Shown: one piece after another, positions 11,701 through 21,496 of the stretch
Numbering within the stretch: position 1 is the first letter of the stretch
How the letters are laid out: each line of letters starts with the position of its first letter
Source: Molanna angustata
Taxonomy: Eukaryota; Arthropoda; Insecta; Trichoptera; Molannidae
DNA: 64,000 nt
Direction of reading: 5' to 3'
NCBI GenBank assembly: GCA_963576475.1
Contig: OY754982.1
Span: forward strand, 4,305,201-4,369,200
Made by a program: the position numbers and the translations under genes
The notes under the pieces: model-generated
Told to the model about the DNA's origin: nothing
The model's database searches: none
What the model saw: the letters and a program-made list of their open reading frames with translations, nothing else

Positions 11701-14700
11701 AACCGCTCTGCCACCGACCCATCTAAATTATATATTAATTAAGCATGCACCCAATAACAAGTTGCCACATTATACAAAGATTGTCATATTACACATCATG
11801 GTTAAAAATATTTACAATCTGACTATTGGAAGATGTAATGTACATGCTAGTGAGACGACTCTAATTTATGCTAGCGAGACATGGACATAGCAGAAAACGC
11901 ATGAAAGTAGAATTAACGCGGTTGAAATGAGGTCACTAAGACGAATGTGTGGTAAAACGATGTTTGATAAAATAAAAAAAGAGGATATTAGACGAGAATG
12001 TATGATTGAAAGAGATATCTTAAGTAAGAAAAATAAATGCTCTAAAAAGGTTTGGTCACATAGAATGAGTGATGACCGTCTGACAAAAAAGTAAATAAGG
12101 CTAATAAGAGGAACGATAATTAGGCACATTAGAAGTAAGAATAATAGAAGAGCATGTATGAGACAATGCATGGATGTGAATGAAGCGAGAAATGTGTGTC
12201 AAGAGAGAGGAGTTTGGCATTTGGTTCTCTCTGCCTACTCCAATTGAAATGGCGTGATGGTACAATTAGAAGATGGTACATATATTACATACACCAGTGG
12301 CAAAAAATTAACCAAACTACATGAAAGTAGAATTAACGCGGTTGAAATGAGGTCACTAAGACGAATGTGTGGTAAAACGATGTATGATAGAATAAGAAGT
12401 GAGGATATTAGACGAGAATGTATGATTGAAAGAAATATCGTAAGTCATATGAAAATAAATGCCCTAAGGTGGTTCGGCCACATAGAAAGAATGAGTGATG
12501 ACCGTCTGACAAAAAAAGTGTACAAGGCTGATAAAAGAGGAACGAAAAGTAGAGGTCGGCCAAGAAAAAGTTGGCATGATCACATAAATGTGATTTTGAA
12601 AGATGGTGATGTTAGAAGTAAGAATAATAAAAGAGCGTGTATGAGACGATGTATGGACGTGAATGAAGCAAGGAATGTGTGTCAAGAGAGAGGAGTCTAG
12701 CGTTCAGTTCTCTCTGCCTACCCCAAATAGGGAAATGGCGTGATGGTATGGTATGGTTTACTATATACGAAATGATGGAGATACAGATGATGTTCAGCAT
12801 CTCAAGAGGACCATCCTGTGATAACAGACTCGAGTCTACAGCAAGATTAAAAAGATATGAATAGTGTATTTTGTTTTTTATAAATGCGCGTACAGAGTTC
12901 AAATATGGCTTTTTTTGTTTGGTTGGTATACTTATGTACAAATCACCCCCCTCCATCACAAAATTCTCATGTTATTTGTCGGAAACTATATATAGGTTTC
13001 TTTCATAAAGGTAGGTACTTGGGTAAAATATTGATGAAGGTTTTAGAGCATGACCTTACTGTTAATTTGTACAAGCGTAAAATTTGTGTATATTATTTAT
13101 TATATATATATCTGGTTGAATTAAAACAGCCTTGATACAACACAATATTTACATTTGAGTAAAACTACATAGTATACGTTGTGTAAGTTAATATGTAATC
13201 CAACTGTTGATTTGTTCAAGTGAATTTATTTCTCTAGCCAAGTTATGCCAGGTCTATATTTTTCATGGTTTTTATAACTTTGAAGTCAAAAAACACCAAC
13301 TTGGAGGTTTCGCAGCATATATGTTCTATGTATGGATTTACTCAGAATTCGGAGTAGAACATTTTGTGTCTGTGCGTCTGTGTGTCCCCCCCCCTTATAA
13401 CTTTTGATCCGCTCAATTTACTGAGCCCAAAAATTCGGAATATATAAATAGTTATAGGCCTAGAAAACTTTTATATTCAGTATTTTGAATTTTTGTTTCA
13501 GTCAGGGGTTATCAACTTTTGAATTTTTACTTTATTTTTCCCTATATCTCAAAAACCATATAAGGTAGAACGCTGAAAATTAGTAGATTGATACAAAAAC
13601 TCAAATTGTTTTTTTTTTTATAAAAGTTCTAGACTTTTTCAAACATTTCTTATTATTAAAAACAATTTTTCAAAAAATTTTATTTTATTTTTTTTTATTT
13701 TATTTAATTTTATTTTATGTGTTTAAAGGGGGGACTGCTGCCAACGTACCTATTTTTCAATTTGATATACCATCATTATTTCTTATCAAATCGTTTTGAA
13801 AAAAATAATTTAGATAGTTTGGATATTAATAAATAAAAATATACTTTAACTTTTTGATAATGTTCTGTATAAATTCTTGTAGAAAAATAATGGCATACCC
13901 CGATTTTCAACGTTTACCATTTATTTTTAACTAGCTTTTATGTCCCGCCGTTGGCCAAAAATGAAAAATTGTGAAAGAAAAAGCAATCGTTTTTATAATA
14001 TTGTCAACCAATTATTTTGCAATATCAGACTATGAAAAGTGGTTTGAAATTTGATTGAGTTTAAGTATTGTAAAATGTTCAAGTGATGGCCACAACCCAT
14101 TCTTTTTTATATATTGCTATAAAGTGTGAATGAAGTATAATATTTATACAATTTCTGCTCGCATGGACTATGCGTAATGGTTTTAAATATGACTGTTTAT
14201 CAACGTTGTAAAGAGATTGGTTTGGCCACAACCCCCATTTTTAAATATTATCATCGAAAACAAATTGTAATGTGTACCTATTGAAAATTTAGTAATTTTG
14301 GATGTTGGGATGTGGTTAAAATTTGATTAAACAAACGTAGGTACTGAAAAGATCTAGTATTGGTCACATCCCATTCGTTTTTATATTTTTTCATCAAGTG
14401 TGCATTATATTTTTGCTCAATTTGACTGAAAGTCTTCATTAACGAAGAAGAAGAAGACTTGAACTATAGTAAATAGTTTTTAATTTGAATATAAATGTTG
14501 TGAAGAGTTCAGTAATGGCCACAACCCCCATTCTTTAAATATTAGGTGTTGAAAATTATTCAAAATAGGATGATATAAATGGTTTAAATTTAATTAAACA
14601 AAAGTATTGAAAAGATTCTAGTGCAGGTTATATCGTCACATCCCATATCCCATTCATTTCATATGTATTTTCATCAAGTGTGCATATCGTTAATAATATT

Positions 14701-17700
14701 TCTGCACAATAGACTATTAGACTTAAAACTAACCCAAAAGACTAAATAAAAAAGAGAAAAATAAGTATAAGACTATAAGAAATAGTTTGTATAAAAAACT
14801 ATTCCAATGGTCTACATAAAATAAGTAAAAATACATATACCTAATAGAAGAATTAGACTATTGGAAATAGATTGTATAAAAGCTCACCCAAAGGTCTACA
14901 AAAAAGAAGAAGAAGAATATTTAGACTATTGGAAATAGTTTGTATAAATACTGACCAAAAGGTCTACATAAAAGAAAATGAATAAGACTATTGGAAATAG
15001 TTTGTATTAAAACTCTCCCAAAAGTCTACGTACTTAAATGAAGAAGAATAATAATTAGACTAAAGGAAATAATTTTTATAAAAAAATGACCCAAATGTAT
15101 ACATAAAAGAAGAAGAAGATGAATTAGACAATAGGAAATAGTTTGTATAAAAACTGCCCTAAAGGTCTACATAAAATTAAGAAGAAAAAGAATTAGACTC
15201 CAGGACCCGCCGCTTCAGGCCCTTCAGTACCTGCCGTCCCTTTAATCCCTCATTACGTCCCTTCCCATCAGGCCCTTCAGTACCTTCCGTCCCTTCAGGC
15301 AGTTTTATACCTCCCGTCCCTTCAGGCCCTTTAGTGCCTCCCTTCCCTTCATTACATCCCGTCCCATCAGTCGGTTAAGAAAAGTTTAAATCCAGAAACC
15401 ATCCTGGAAGAACCGCGAAGAGATGAAAGAACCTTCTTTTCCCAGGATGCTCTACTTAATAGGTAAAATGACTAAATACATGAAGAAGAAGAAAAAAGTT
15501 TAAACCCAGATACCTGCGAAGAGATGGAAGGACATTTGGACCTTCTTCTCCCAGGATTCTCCAACTTCATAGGTAAAATGACCAAAAATACACGATGAAG
15601 AAGTAGAAGAAGAAATAAGCTTAAATCCAGATACCTGCGAAGAGATGGAAGGAAAATTGGACATTCTTCTCCCAGGTTAGTCCACCTTCAAAGGTAAAAT
15701 GACCAAATAGACGATGAAGAAGAAGAAGAAAAAAGTTTAAATCCAGAAACCTGCGAAGAGATGGAAGGAAAATTGGACCTTCATCTCCCAGGATAGTTCA
15801 TCTTCATAGGTAAGATGACCAAGTACACGTTGAAGAAAAAGAAGAAAAAAGTTTATATGCAGAACCCGTCCTGGAAGACCTGTGAAGAGATGGAGGGACA
15901 GTCGGACCTTCTTTTCCCAGGATACTCCCCCTTCATAGGTAAAACGACCAAATACACGAAGAAGAATAAGAAAAAAGTTTAAATCCAAAAACCATCCTGG
16001 GCATACGCTCGACAATTCACCAAAGTTTCATTATAATCGGACAAACGGTTGATAAATAAAATAATTTTCCTATAGGAAATCAGTATAGGTATATTATTGT
16101 TGATTTGTAAGTAAATAGTATTAGGTAGGTACCTACCTACAACAACCTTCTAAATAAATTCGATTCCTAACAAATTTTATTCGAATATCACATTCTTTCT
16201 GTAGCCATGGAAACGATTCGAACACGTAAGTAATATCGAATGGTTCGGATACATTTTTTGAATATGTAGGTACCTACATTGGTTTGTTCGATGCCATAAA
16301 AATGAAAATTGTCAGAAAAATCAAATATTATTTACAAATTATGCAATTTTATTATGCCTATATCTTTACTAATAAATAACACATTTTTACAATATATGTC
16401 TTAAAACTTGCCGTAATGTCTTGGGTTTCATTTTATTATTTCATAATTACATTTATTTCAAAGGTTTATTATTTTCAAGAACATATTCATTCGGTGGGAA
16501 AATGAAATATTGTATGAAAAGATATTAAAATGGCGGCGTTTATGTACAAAAGGCTTACTTTAAAAATAAGTTAAACATTATAATTATACCAAATATTCAC
16601 CATGTTTTTCACTTAAACGCTAAGTTATACTTCAAAATATATTTTTTTTGTGTAAATACCTACTTCTAACTTTTAAACTAACAGATATTTGCGTGCAAAA
16701 TGTACACTTTTTTGACAGATATGACTTGGAAAATTTTGTATGAAAAAAATAATTATTTAAATATTTTTAAAATTCAGCATTTTTATCGCATTGTTTTTAG
16801 CGTGACACTGCATCAGGTATACTGGTACATGTTCGCACTTAAATTAGATTTTTAGATGCTCTTGGTTTTTCAGAAGGCGTGAGACAAACACACACACACA
16901 CAGACACTAACATTTTGATTGCTTTATTACTTTAGATAAACTATAAGGCGTAGAGTAATATATTTTTTTTTAAATTAAAGAAGACAAAAATATCTAGAAA
17001 AATATGATGTGACTTTGCATTAATGCTTCAGGTTTAGTAAATAAACCTAAAAAACATTTATTTTCCATTCAGTGCCATTGCGTAATAAAAGTTTTTTTGG
17101 TTTATTTACTTAACCTGATGCGTTAATGCAACGTCATATCATATTTTTCCCGGTATTTTGTTCTTTTCTTTAATTTATAAAAAAAAGTTGCTCTATACCT
17201 TATATTTTTTTAGATATTTAAGATAAATGTCTAAAATCGGGGTATGCTTATTATTTTCCTACAATAATATATACAGAACATACTCAAAAAGTTAAGGTAT
17301 ATTTCTCTTTATTAATATCCAAACTAACTAGGTTATTTTTTTCAAAATGATTCGTTTAGTAATAATGATGGTATATCAAATTGAAAAAATAGGTACGTTG
17401 GCAGCAGTCACCCTCTTAACTGCCTATATTTCCAAAGTTTTTAAAAATATTGAAAAAAACCGAAACATCCCAACTAGATAATTGGATTTTTTATAAAAAA
17501 TGAACATTGTAGTAGTACATCATTTTTTAAAATATTTTATGAAAATTGAATTTAGTGACAACATTGTTTCATAAATTGAGCGCATTTGTTGTGGATTGGA
17601 GCCATTTTTGCATATACCAATCAACCAAAAGAACACAAATTTTTACTCCTTGTAAAGTGCTCTAGTTTTTTTTTAATATAACTTTTTTTCATCCACGTTA

Positions 17701-20700
17701 CACTTTCATGCAATCAAATATTTATTATGACTTTATGTATGTTTCTTTAAGGTGTGACAAAGGGAGCTCGTCATAAACTTCTGCTGTCCATCAAGAAGCT
17801 TTCGGAACGTCAAAGCGTTCTGGAAGGTATGGAACGTGAGCTGTCAAGCGGTTCTTTCGTGCCCCTGGCCGCAATGACCGCCCTCTTGGAGCAACTCAGA
17901 AACATTGTGGTCAGCCCCATAAAGCCAGACTCCATTCTTGCTACCCTCGTCGTCAGGGTACTTGACCTGTGTAAGTGTATTTCACTCTTGGAAAATTTAT
18001 CGAGATGACCAAATTTCACTCATTTTAAAATTTATCAGTAACCTAATAGGATATTCTCTAATTGCATAAAACGCATCAGTGAATTAAAATGAATAGCAAA
18101 TAAAAAGATTAAAAAAACAAACAGTCTTACTAATAAAAATCTACTGCACACCCGTTGACCAGAGTTTTAGCTACACACCGTGTAAAGCCTGTGCAGCGAT
18201 TATTTGAAAATTTTACTAATAAACGCTGTATAACGATTATGTAGCTACAACAAGAGTACAACAAAAAATAATCCGACCACATTGTAATGTCGCACTCGCG
18301 CATGCGCAGAGCCGCCAGCCGCCATTAAAATTTTGACGTTTGTCATAGTTAATATTTTCATATGTTTTTCACATTTCAAAATAGGAATATGGAAAATATA
18401 ACGAATAATTTCATCAGACGAATACCCAAGCAAACACCATTGTAGATATTATAAAAGAGCTAATTTTTTGACAACTTTTCGCTCCTAAAATGCACAATTA
18501 TTGAGAAAAATGAAATTTGTAGAGGTTTCATCATACTATTCTAAAACATGCATATCAAAATAAAATTAGATTTGTGATAGATGGAATTTGTCTTAAAACA
18601 CCGCTAAACTACCTAGAACAGGCGTGCAAGCGATATGTAAAATTTGTATGAGAGATACACAGTCGTTGGCCAACTGATCTGCTACACAGCGTTTATTGGT
18701 AATATTTTTGCCTACACGGGTGTTTAACGGTTGTGTAATTTTTACAACATGTTCATTAGTAAGACTGAAACCGTTTACTCATTTGCTTGTTCATTTCTAC
18801 CATTATTGATTTTATTTATATTATAAATGTTTACTGTAGCTTTTGAGGCACCGGCTTAGAATAGTGCTTCCACTCATTTATATTATTGTTTTTGAGTGTC
18901 CCGTAAGAGCCGGGTAATCAAAAATACAACATACAACAATTACATCTCACATAGCTCAGCAATGAGGTTCACCACCCATTCTAAATGTAGTGCTTTTTTG
19001 GTGGGACGGGACTGGTGTGTGGGTATACACGCATGTTTTGTTCTCCCTTTATAAGGTAATGTACACCTGCTCACATGTCGCTGGTTACCCCACCTTGTGG
19101 GATATGCCATGATGGAATGAATAAATGTTGACTGTTGTAGCATAGTGGCAAGTTCTTTGACTTCGGTGTCAGATGCAGTCACAAATGATGGACACAGATA
19201 AAATAATGTTCAGGAACTGTTTGATTAATATATTTTTTTAGTTTTCCTCAAATAATATTTTGATTTTGCATATTTTATTTTGAATAGCTTCTCGGGTAAC
19301 AAACAGGTACTATGTCAAATATTAATTTAACACGCACCCAATAACAAGTTGCCACATTCTGGAGACATGATATTAATCATCTCACAGATCCAGTCTGAAG
19401 ACACAATTAAAATCTGTGTCTCCACCGGAAATCGAACCCGAGACTCAGGTGTCAGAAATCTAACCAACTGAGACACGTTGGCTGATAATATTTGCTATTT
19501 TTTCAGGATATTACATATTTTGACAAATGTATTGATCATGCAAATTGGGGCATATTTTCTTAAATTATAATAAGGTAAATTTTTGTAATATACTGTATAA
19601 TGCCTAATTTATAATCACATTTCTGTTTATTTCAGTGAACAGTATTGTTAACATTTTCAAAAAAAAATAGTACCTCATTGATAATGTGCTAAATAAAGTA
19701 ATTTGTGGAAAAATACTTTGGTATATATGCTAACTTGATAATGCCGAGTCATCTCGGTGAAAACGTTCAGTCATTGTAATCAAATTTTGTGGAAATAATA
19801 CTGGTGGTATATTTGTTCATTAATTTTAATTTGTTTTATTTTTATGTAGGTATCAGATCTTTGAAAATAAAAATAAAGTTTATTTAGTCTTTATTTCAAT
19901 TGGATGTAGCATATTTTGAAACATTTTGTTGATATTGATGCATATTTCGATCATTTATCATACATATTTGGACCATTTTAAGTTGCATTCTGTAATTTAT
20001 CACCTTTCAGTAACATGTTTTATTTATATTATATTTTCTTTCATCCTTGCAGCTTCATCGCGCCTGTTAGCCAACGGTCCCAGCTACACGGAAGGTGGCG
20101 GCAATGTGATATCTTTACACTGTTGGCTGGTGGACAGAGCGCTCTCACACGACGCCTTCTCTCGCAGTGCAGCTCTCGCTGCCGAGCTCAAGTCCCTCAA
20201 GTACAGAGTGCCACCTAGACAGTTCCTGGCGCACTTGGGTGATGCTCCTTTCCACAGAAAACCTAAACCAAGGTAGGTGCCAATTTAAAGACAGACAGTG
20301 ACATAGGGTCTCATTAAAATTCTTCAAAAAACAATTGTTAAAATTTACAATTTCATGAGAATCAATATTTTGAAAATCAATTATCAGAATAACATTATTT
20401 TATTATTTACTTAGTTTTCTGTGCGTTCCCATTGGAGACACAGCATTTAATTGTTTCATTTATGAGATAATAACTTAGTTTGGATATTAATAAAGAAAAA
20501 TATACCTTAACATTTTAATTATCTTCTGTTTATATTCTTATAGAAAAATAATAAGCATACCTCGATTTTTGACATTTATCTTATATTTCTAAAAAACTGT
20601 AAGAAGAACAAAATATCTGCTAGAAAAATATGTTGTGACGTTACATTAATGCATCATTAAATAAAAATGTGACCAAGTCATATATGACATTATTTTATTT

Positions 20701-21496
20701 GTACAGTGAAACCTCTCATAACGAGCATAATTCATTTCAGAATATTGCTCGTTATGTGAAACATTCGTTAAACGAAACTAATTTTCCCATATAAATCATT
20801 GTAAAACACGATAATGCGTTCCATGTGAAATATATTTTTTTAACGTTTATTCAAATATACTTGCTTATAAATTGTTAAAGATCGAAACTAGCTTATTATT
20901 TATTAATTTATGACAAATAATTAATTCTTTTTTTACTCGAAAGCTGTCTAGAGACATTTGTTTTAGCCGACTCTTTAAAATTTGGTGAAAATGTGAAATT
21001 TTCACCAAATTTTTGCAAGGGTTTATTAATCTTTGTACAAAAAAATATGAATAATGTCTGAACATGAGTTTAGAAAAATGTGTGATCACATGCGACACTA
21101 ACGTGCTAACGGTACGAGTGCTAAACACAGACTGACGCGGAAGTCCTGGCTCACAAGTGCGTCATACGTTATGTGACTTCCCCTTTCTGCGAAATGTCGC
21201 TCGTTATGGGAGCAATTTTTTCACATTTTTTTTTGCTCGTTATGAGAGGTACTCGTTAAGAGAGGTTTCACTGTATATGTATCAGTCGACTTATTTTTAT
21301 GCGTAGATGGCGCGCGTGTTTGGGCACGACTGGATGGCAAGTTTCCGACGGCGGCCGCAAGAGCACCTCGTATCCCCCATTCTCCAGCAAGATCGGCCAA
21401 CAGCAGCCGGGTCTGGCTCCAGCCGCTTCCATGGGGGACATCAACTCTCGCTTGGAGTCTCTGTGCCTTCAGATGACGGAGCAGGCCATCAACTAG
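8259..21496 (+). CDS. smg: Smaug homologue, complete gene (5 coding exons, 593 aa)
   Basis: Joining 8259-8728, 10162-10844, 17752-17970, 20053-20272 and 21307-21496 gives 1782 bp in frame with GT/AG borders throughout, that is 593 residues plus TAG. Smaug/SAMD4 proteins bind stem-loops in mRNAs through a SAM domain and repress and deadenylate them in the cytoplasm, via CCR4-NOT and partners such as Cup in flies (family knowledge). Seen here: an N-terminal Smaug domain (about residues 10-175, with YLPLLKPGN and YLLIHPALD); the serine motifs RRSNSLTPP (270-278) and KPRSFSLSSE (about 301-310); a SAM domain (about 345-407) with LRLHKY and the basic VTKGARHK loop; then a region where the family has its PHAT domain; and a C-terminal domain (HCWLVDRAL). 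The protein is shorter than fly Smaug and closer to vertebrate SAMD4 in layout. The first in-frame ATG was chosen; a second lies 15 bp downstream. Confidence 0.93.
8729..10161 (+). other. smg: smg intron 1
   Basis: 1.4 kb of AT-rich DNA ending TTTTCAG. Around 9500-9710 several short CACTAATC-type segments in both orientations (ACTAATCCGG, CACTAATCTG, TTAGTGGCA) look like a decayed pogo-type element, but this is too degraded to define ends. Confidence 0.6.
10162..10844 (+). CDS. smg: smg coding exon 2 (linker, Ser motifs, first part of SAM domain)
   Basis: It starts after TTTTCAG and completes the Arg codon, then reads ALTRLLRYLEGHV, the end of the N-terminal domain. A long polar linker holds RRSNSLTPP and KPRSFSLSSE, both conserved in SAMD4/Smaug proteins and plausible phosphorylation sites. 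The SAM domain begins near GMSTVAHWLKTLRLHKY. The donor is CTGG|GTGAGC, splitting a Gly codon inside the SAM domain. Confidence 0.93.
11500..11775 (-). mobile_element. SINE family 2 copy, interrupted by a SINE family 1 insertion
   Basis: The two pieces, 11500-11538 (AACAGGTACTATGTCAAAT) and 11740-11775 (CACCCAATAACAAGTTGCCA), are contiguous in the uninterrupted copy at 19290-19483. Here they are separated by the tRNA-headed SINE at 11541-11720. It lies within smg intron 2. Confidence 0.75.
11541..11720 (-). mobile_element. SINE family 1 (tRNA-headed), copy 1
   Basis: The minus strand begins GGGTCGGTGGCAGAGCGGTT (A box) and continues through an anticodon-like loop CTAGTAA and the B box GTTCGAATCC to GCCTCGACC. 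The end pairs with the start like a tRNA acceptor stem. A 90-bp body and an A-rich tail (T run at 11540-11555 on the plus strand) follow. The anticodon position would be AGT (Thr-like). Sister copies are at 33172-33352 and 54599-54765. Confidence 0.88.
11841..12250 (+). mobile_element. non-LTR retrotransposon 3' end (GHIERM-type), copy A
   Basis: It is a degraded frame with the segments ASETW, HESRINAVEMRSLRRMCG and DIRRECMIERDI, ending in the 3' UTR motif CTCTCTGCCTACTCC followed by GGCGTGATGGTA. It lies immediately before a second, better copy, both within smg intron 2. Confidence 0.8.
12318..12760 (+). mobile_element. non-LTR retrotransposon 3' end (GHIERM-type), copy B
   Basis: The frame is open from 12254 and stops at 12700. 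It carries HESRINAVEMRSLRRMCG, IERNIVSHMKINALRWFGH, IERMSDDRLTKK and RGRPRKSWHDH, the C-terminus of a LINE reverse transcriptase protein. It ends with CTCTCTGCCTACCCC, GGCGTGATGGTATGG and a short GGTAT-type tail. Tandem arrangement with copy A suggests repeated insertion or local duplication. Confidence 0.85.
12880..13020. repeat. dispersed repeat with GTACAAATCACCCCCCTCC motif
   Basis: It resembles 33440-33590 and, more weakly, 45262-45345: a T-rich GTTTGGTTGG-type stretch, a run of ACAAATCACCCCCCTCC type, then a TATATATA segment. It is a short unclassified dispersed family. Confidence 0.45.
14030..14680. repeat. degenerate 140-150-bp tandem units with TGGCCACAACCC motif
   Basis: Successive units near 14070, 14210, 14350, 14500 and 14610 repeat TTG-type lead-in, (T)GGCCACAACCCATTC or GGTCACATCCCATTCG, then TTTTTATAT. 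The equivalent lies at 59400-60080 in the other copy. Confidence 0.6.
14700..15190. repeat. degenerate minisatellite, roughly 65-75-bp units
   Basis: Units of the form GACTATnGGAAATAGTTTGT, then AAAACTGACCCAAAGGTCTA, then a GAAGAAGAAG-rich spacer recur about seven times with indels. The counterpart is at 60100-60670. Confidence 0.7.
15380..16005. repeat. minisatellite, 110-126-bp units, about 5.5 copies
   Basis: Units start near 15382, 15493, 15617, 15731, 15847 and 15973. Each has AAAAGTTTAAATCCAGA, GCGAAGAGATGGAAGG, a CCTTCTTCTCCCAGGAT segment, and TAGGTAAAATGACC. It is preceded at 15200-15370 by CCTTCAGG/CCCTTCAGT-type short repeats. The array is missing from the sister element at 59312-61592. 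Confidence 0.8.
17752..17970 (+). CDS. smg: smg coding exon 3 (rest of SAM domain, start of post-SAM region)
   Basis: The acceptor is TTTCTTTAAG|GT. The exon completes the split Gly codon and reads VTKGARHKLLLSIKKLSERQ, the last two helices of the SAM domain, with the basic residues that face RNA in this family. It then enters the helical segment that in Smaug forms the PHAT domain. The donor is CTGT|GTAAGT, with one base carried over. Confidence 0.93.
18122..18767. mobile_element. TIR element in smg intron 3
   Basis: The ends are inverted copies of CAGTCTTACTAAT (right end ATTAGTAAGACTG). Subterminal parts also pair: CACCCGTTGACC/CACACCGTG at the left with GCCTACACGGGTGTTTAACG at the right. 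No transposase frame is present. The target duplication is unclear, so the superfamily is not assigned. Confidence 0.6.
18950..19130 (+). mobile_element. retroposon 3' end related to 43566-43735
   Basis: The reverse complement of this stretch matches 43566-43735 in order: tail with CCATCATGGCAT, CCCACAAGGTGGGGTAACCAG, CCTTATAAAG, GTGTATACCCACACAC. These share the ACCCC...GGCGTGATGG-type ending of the LINE family at 12318-12760, so both are probably 3' ends of related elements. Confidence 0.5.
19290..19483 (-). mobile_element. SINE family 2, uninterrupted copy
   Basis: On the minus strand a tRNA-like head has the A box TCTCAGTTGGTTAGA and the B box GGTTCGATTTCC. It is followed by a body with AGACACAGATTTTAATTGTG and TGGCAACTTGTTATTGGGTG, ending in CCCGAGAAGC. 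It lies in smg intron 3. Other copies are at 11500-11775 (split) and about 25443-25985. Confidence 0.8.
20053..20272 (+). CDS. smg: smg coding exon 4
   Basis: The acceptor is CATCCTTGCAG|C. It completes a Ser codon and reads SSRLLANGPSY, then HCWLVDRALSHDAF and LKYRVPPRQFLAHL, a C-terminal block shared by SAMD4/Smaug proteins. The donor is CAAG|GTAGGT, with two bases carried over. Confidence 0.93.
20475..20660. mobile_element. partial arm of the TTAA foldback element
   Basis: TTGGATATTAATAAAGAAAA, then TATACCTTAAC, ATAAGCATACCTCGATTTTT and TTGTGACGTTACATTAATGC follow the left arm of 13727-17415 without the nested insertion. This shows what the arm looked like before the 3-kb element entered it. 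Confidence 0.75.
20704..21273. mobile_element. pogo/Tigger-like element with TA target duplication
   Basis: The termini CAGTGAAACCTCTCATAACG and inverted CAGTGAAACCTCTCTTAACG are flanked by TA on both sides. This terminus is typical of pogo/Tigger (Tc1-mariner). A minus-strand frame (20865-21128) ends with MSLDSFRVKK-type residues that might be a transposase tail, but this is weak. It lies in smg intron 4, and its end is 33 bp before exon 5. Confidence 0.8.
21307..21496 (+). CDS. smg: smg coding exon 5 and stop
   Basis: The acceptor is ATTTTTATGCGTAG|A, a modest pyrimidine tract. It completes an Arg codon and reads WRACLGTTGWQVS, a Ser/Pro-rich stretch, and finally LESLCLQMTEQAIN followed by TAG, the conserved carboxyl end of SAMD4/Smaug. 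Confidence 0.92.

Larger units (their letters stand above)
13930..16936. mobile_element. nested repeat element (ACTAGCTTTTATGTCCCGCC family), copy 1
   Basis: It starts ACTAGCTTTTATGTCCCGCC and ends near TTGCTTTATTACTTTAGA. The same start and end bound 59312-61592, and the two copies align over most of their length. The interior has degenerate tandem units with the motif TGGCCACAACCC, a GAAGAAG-rich minisatellite, and (in this copy only) a second minisatellite at 15190-16010. A (CA)n run lies near the end. No protein frame is convincing. The class is uncertain; the start resembles the ACTAGCTTTT...CCGC motif common in insect retroposons. Confidence 0.65.
13727..17415. mobile_element. foldback/TIR element flanked by TTAA duplications (non-autonomous)
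   Basis: The left terminus AGGGGGGACTGCTGCCAACG and the right terminus, inverted GAGGGTGACTGCTGCCAACG, continue as inverted repeats for about 180 bp. They resume across the nested insertion (16937-17050 against about 17085-17230), giving total arms of about 310 bp. TTAA flanks both ends (13723-13726, 17416-17419). The uninterrupted sequence, with a single TTAA, is present at about 39735-39750 and 58535-58550. TTAA duplication is typical of piggyBac-type transposition; no transposase is present. A solo partial arm is at 20475-20660. Confidence 0.8.
13199..17575 (+). mobile_element. Helitron-like repeat, copy A, split by a TTAA foldback element
   Basis: It begins A|TCCAACTGTTGATT, like the copies at 39244 and 58027. 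It follows them to the TTAA at 13723, resumes at 17416 with TTAACTGCCTATATTTCC and fades near 17575. The 3' terminus is lost. It lies in smg intron 2. Confidence 0.7.

Noticed and set aside
11640..11720. tRNA gene on the minus strand (also 33172-33245 and 54599-54670)
   Set aside because: The tRNA-like part continues into a shared body and A-rich tail in all three places, so these are SINE heads.
15737..16015. 92-codon minus-strand frame
   Set aside because: It is a translation of the 110-126-bp minisatellite, so it is repetitive and not conserved as protein.
19420..19483. tRNA-like sequence on the minus strand
   Set aside because: It is joined to the family 2 SINE body, and the cloverleaf is imperfect.
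20865..21128. Minus-strand frame as a host gene in smg intron 4
   Set aside because: It lies entirely within the pogo-like element. At best it is a transposase remnant, and the only supporting residues are a weak SLDSF tail.
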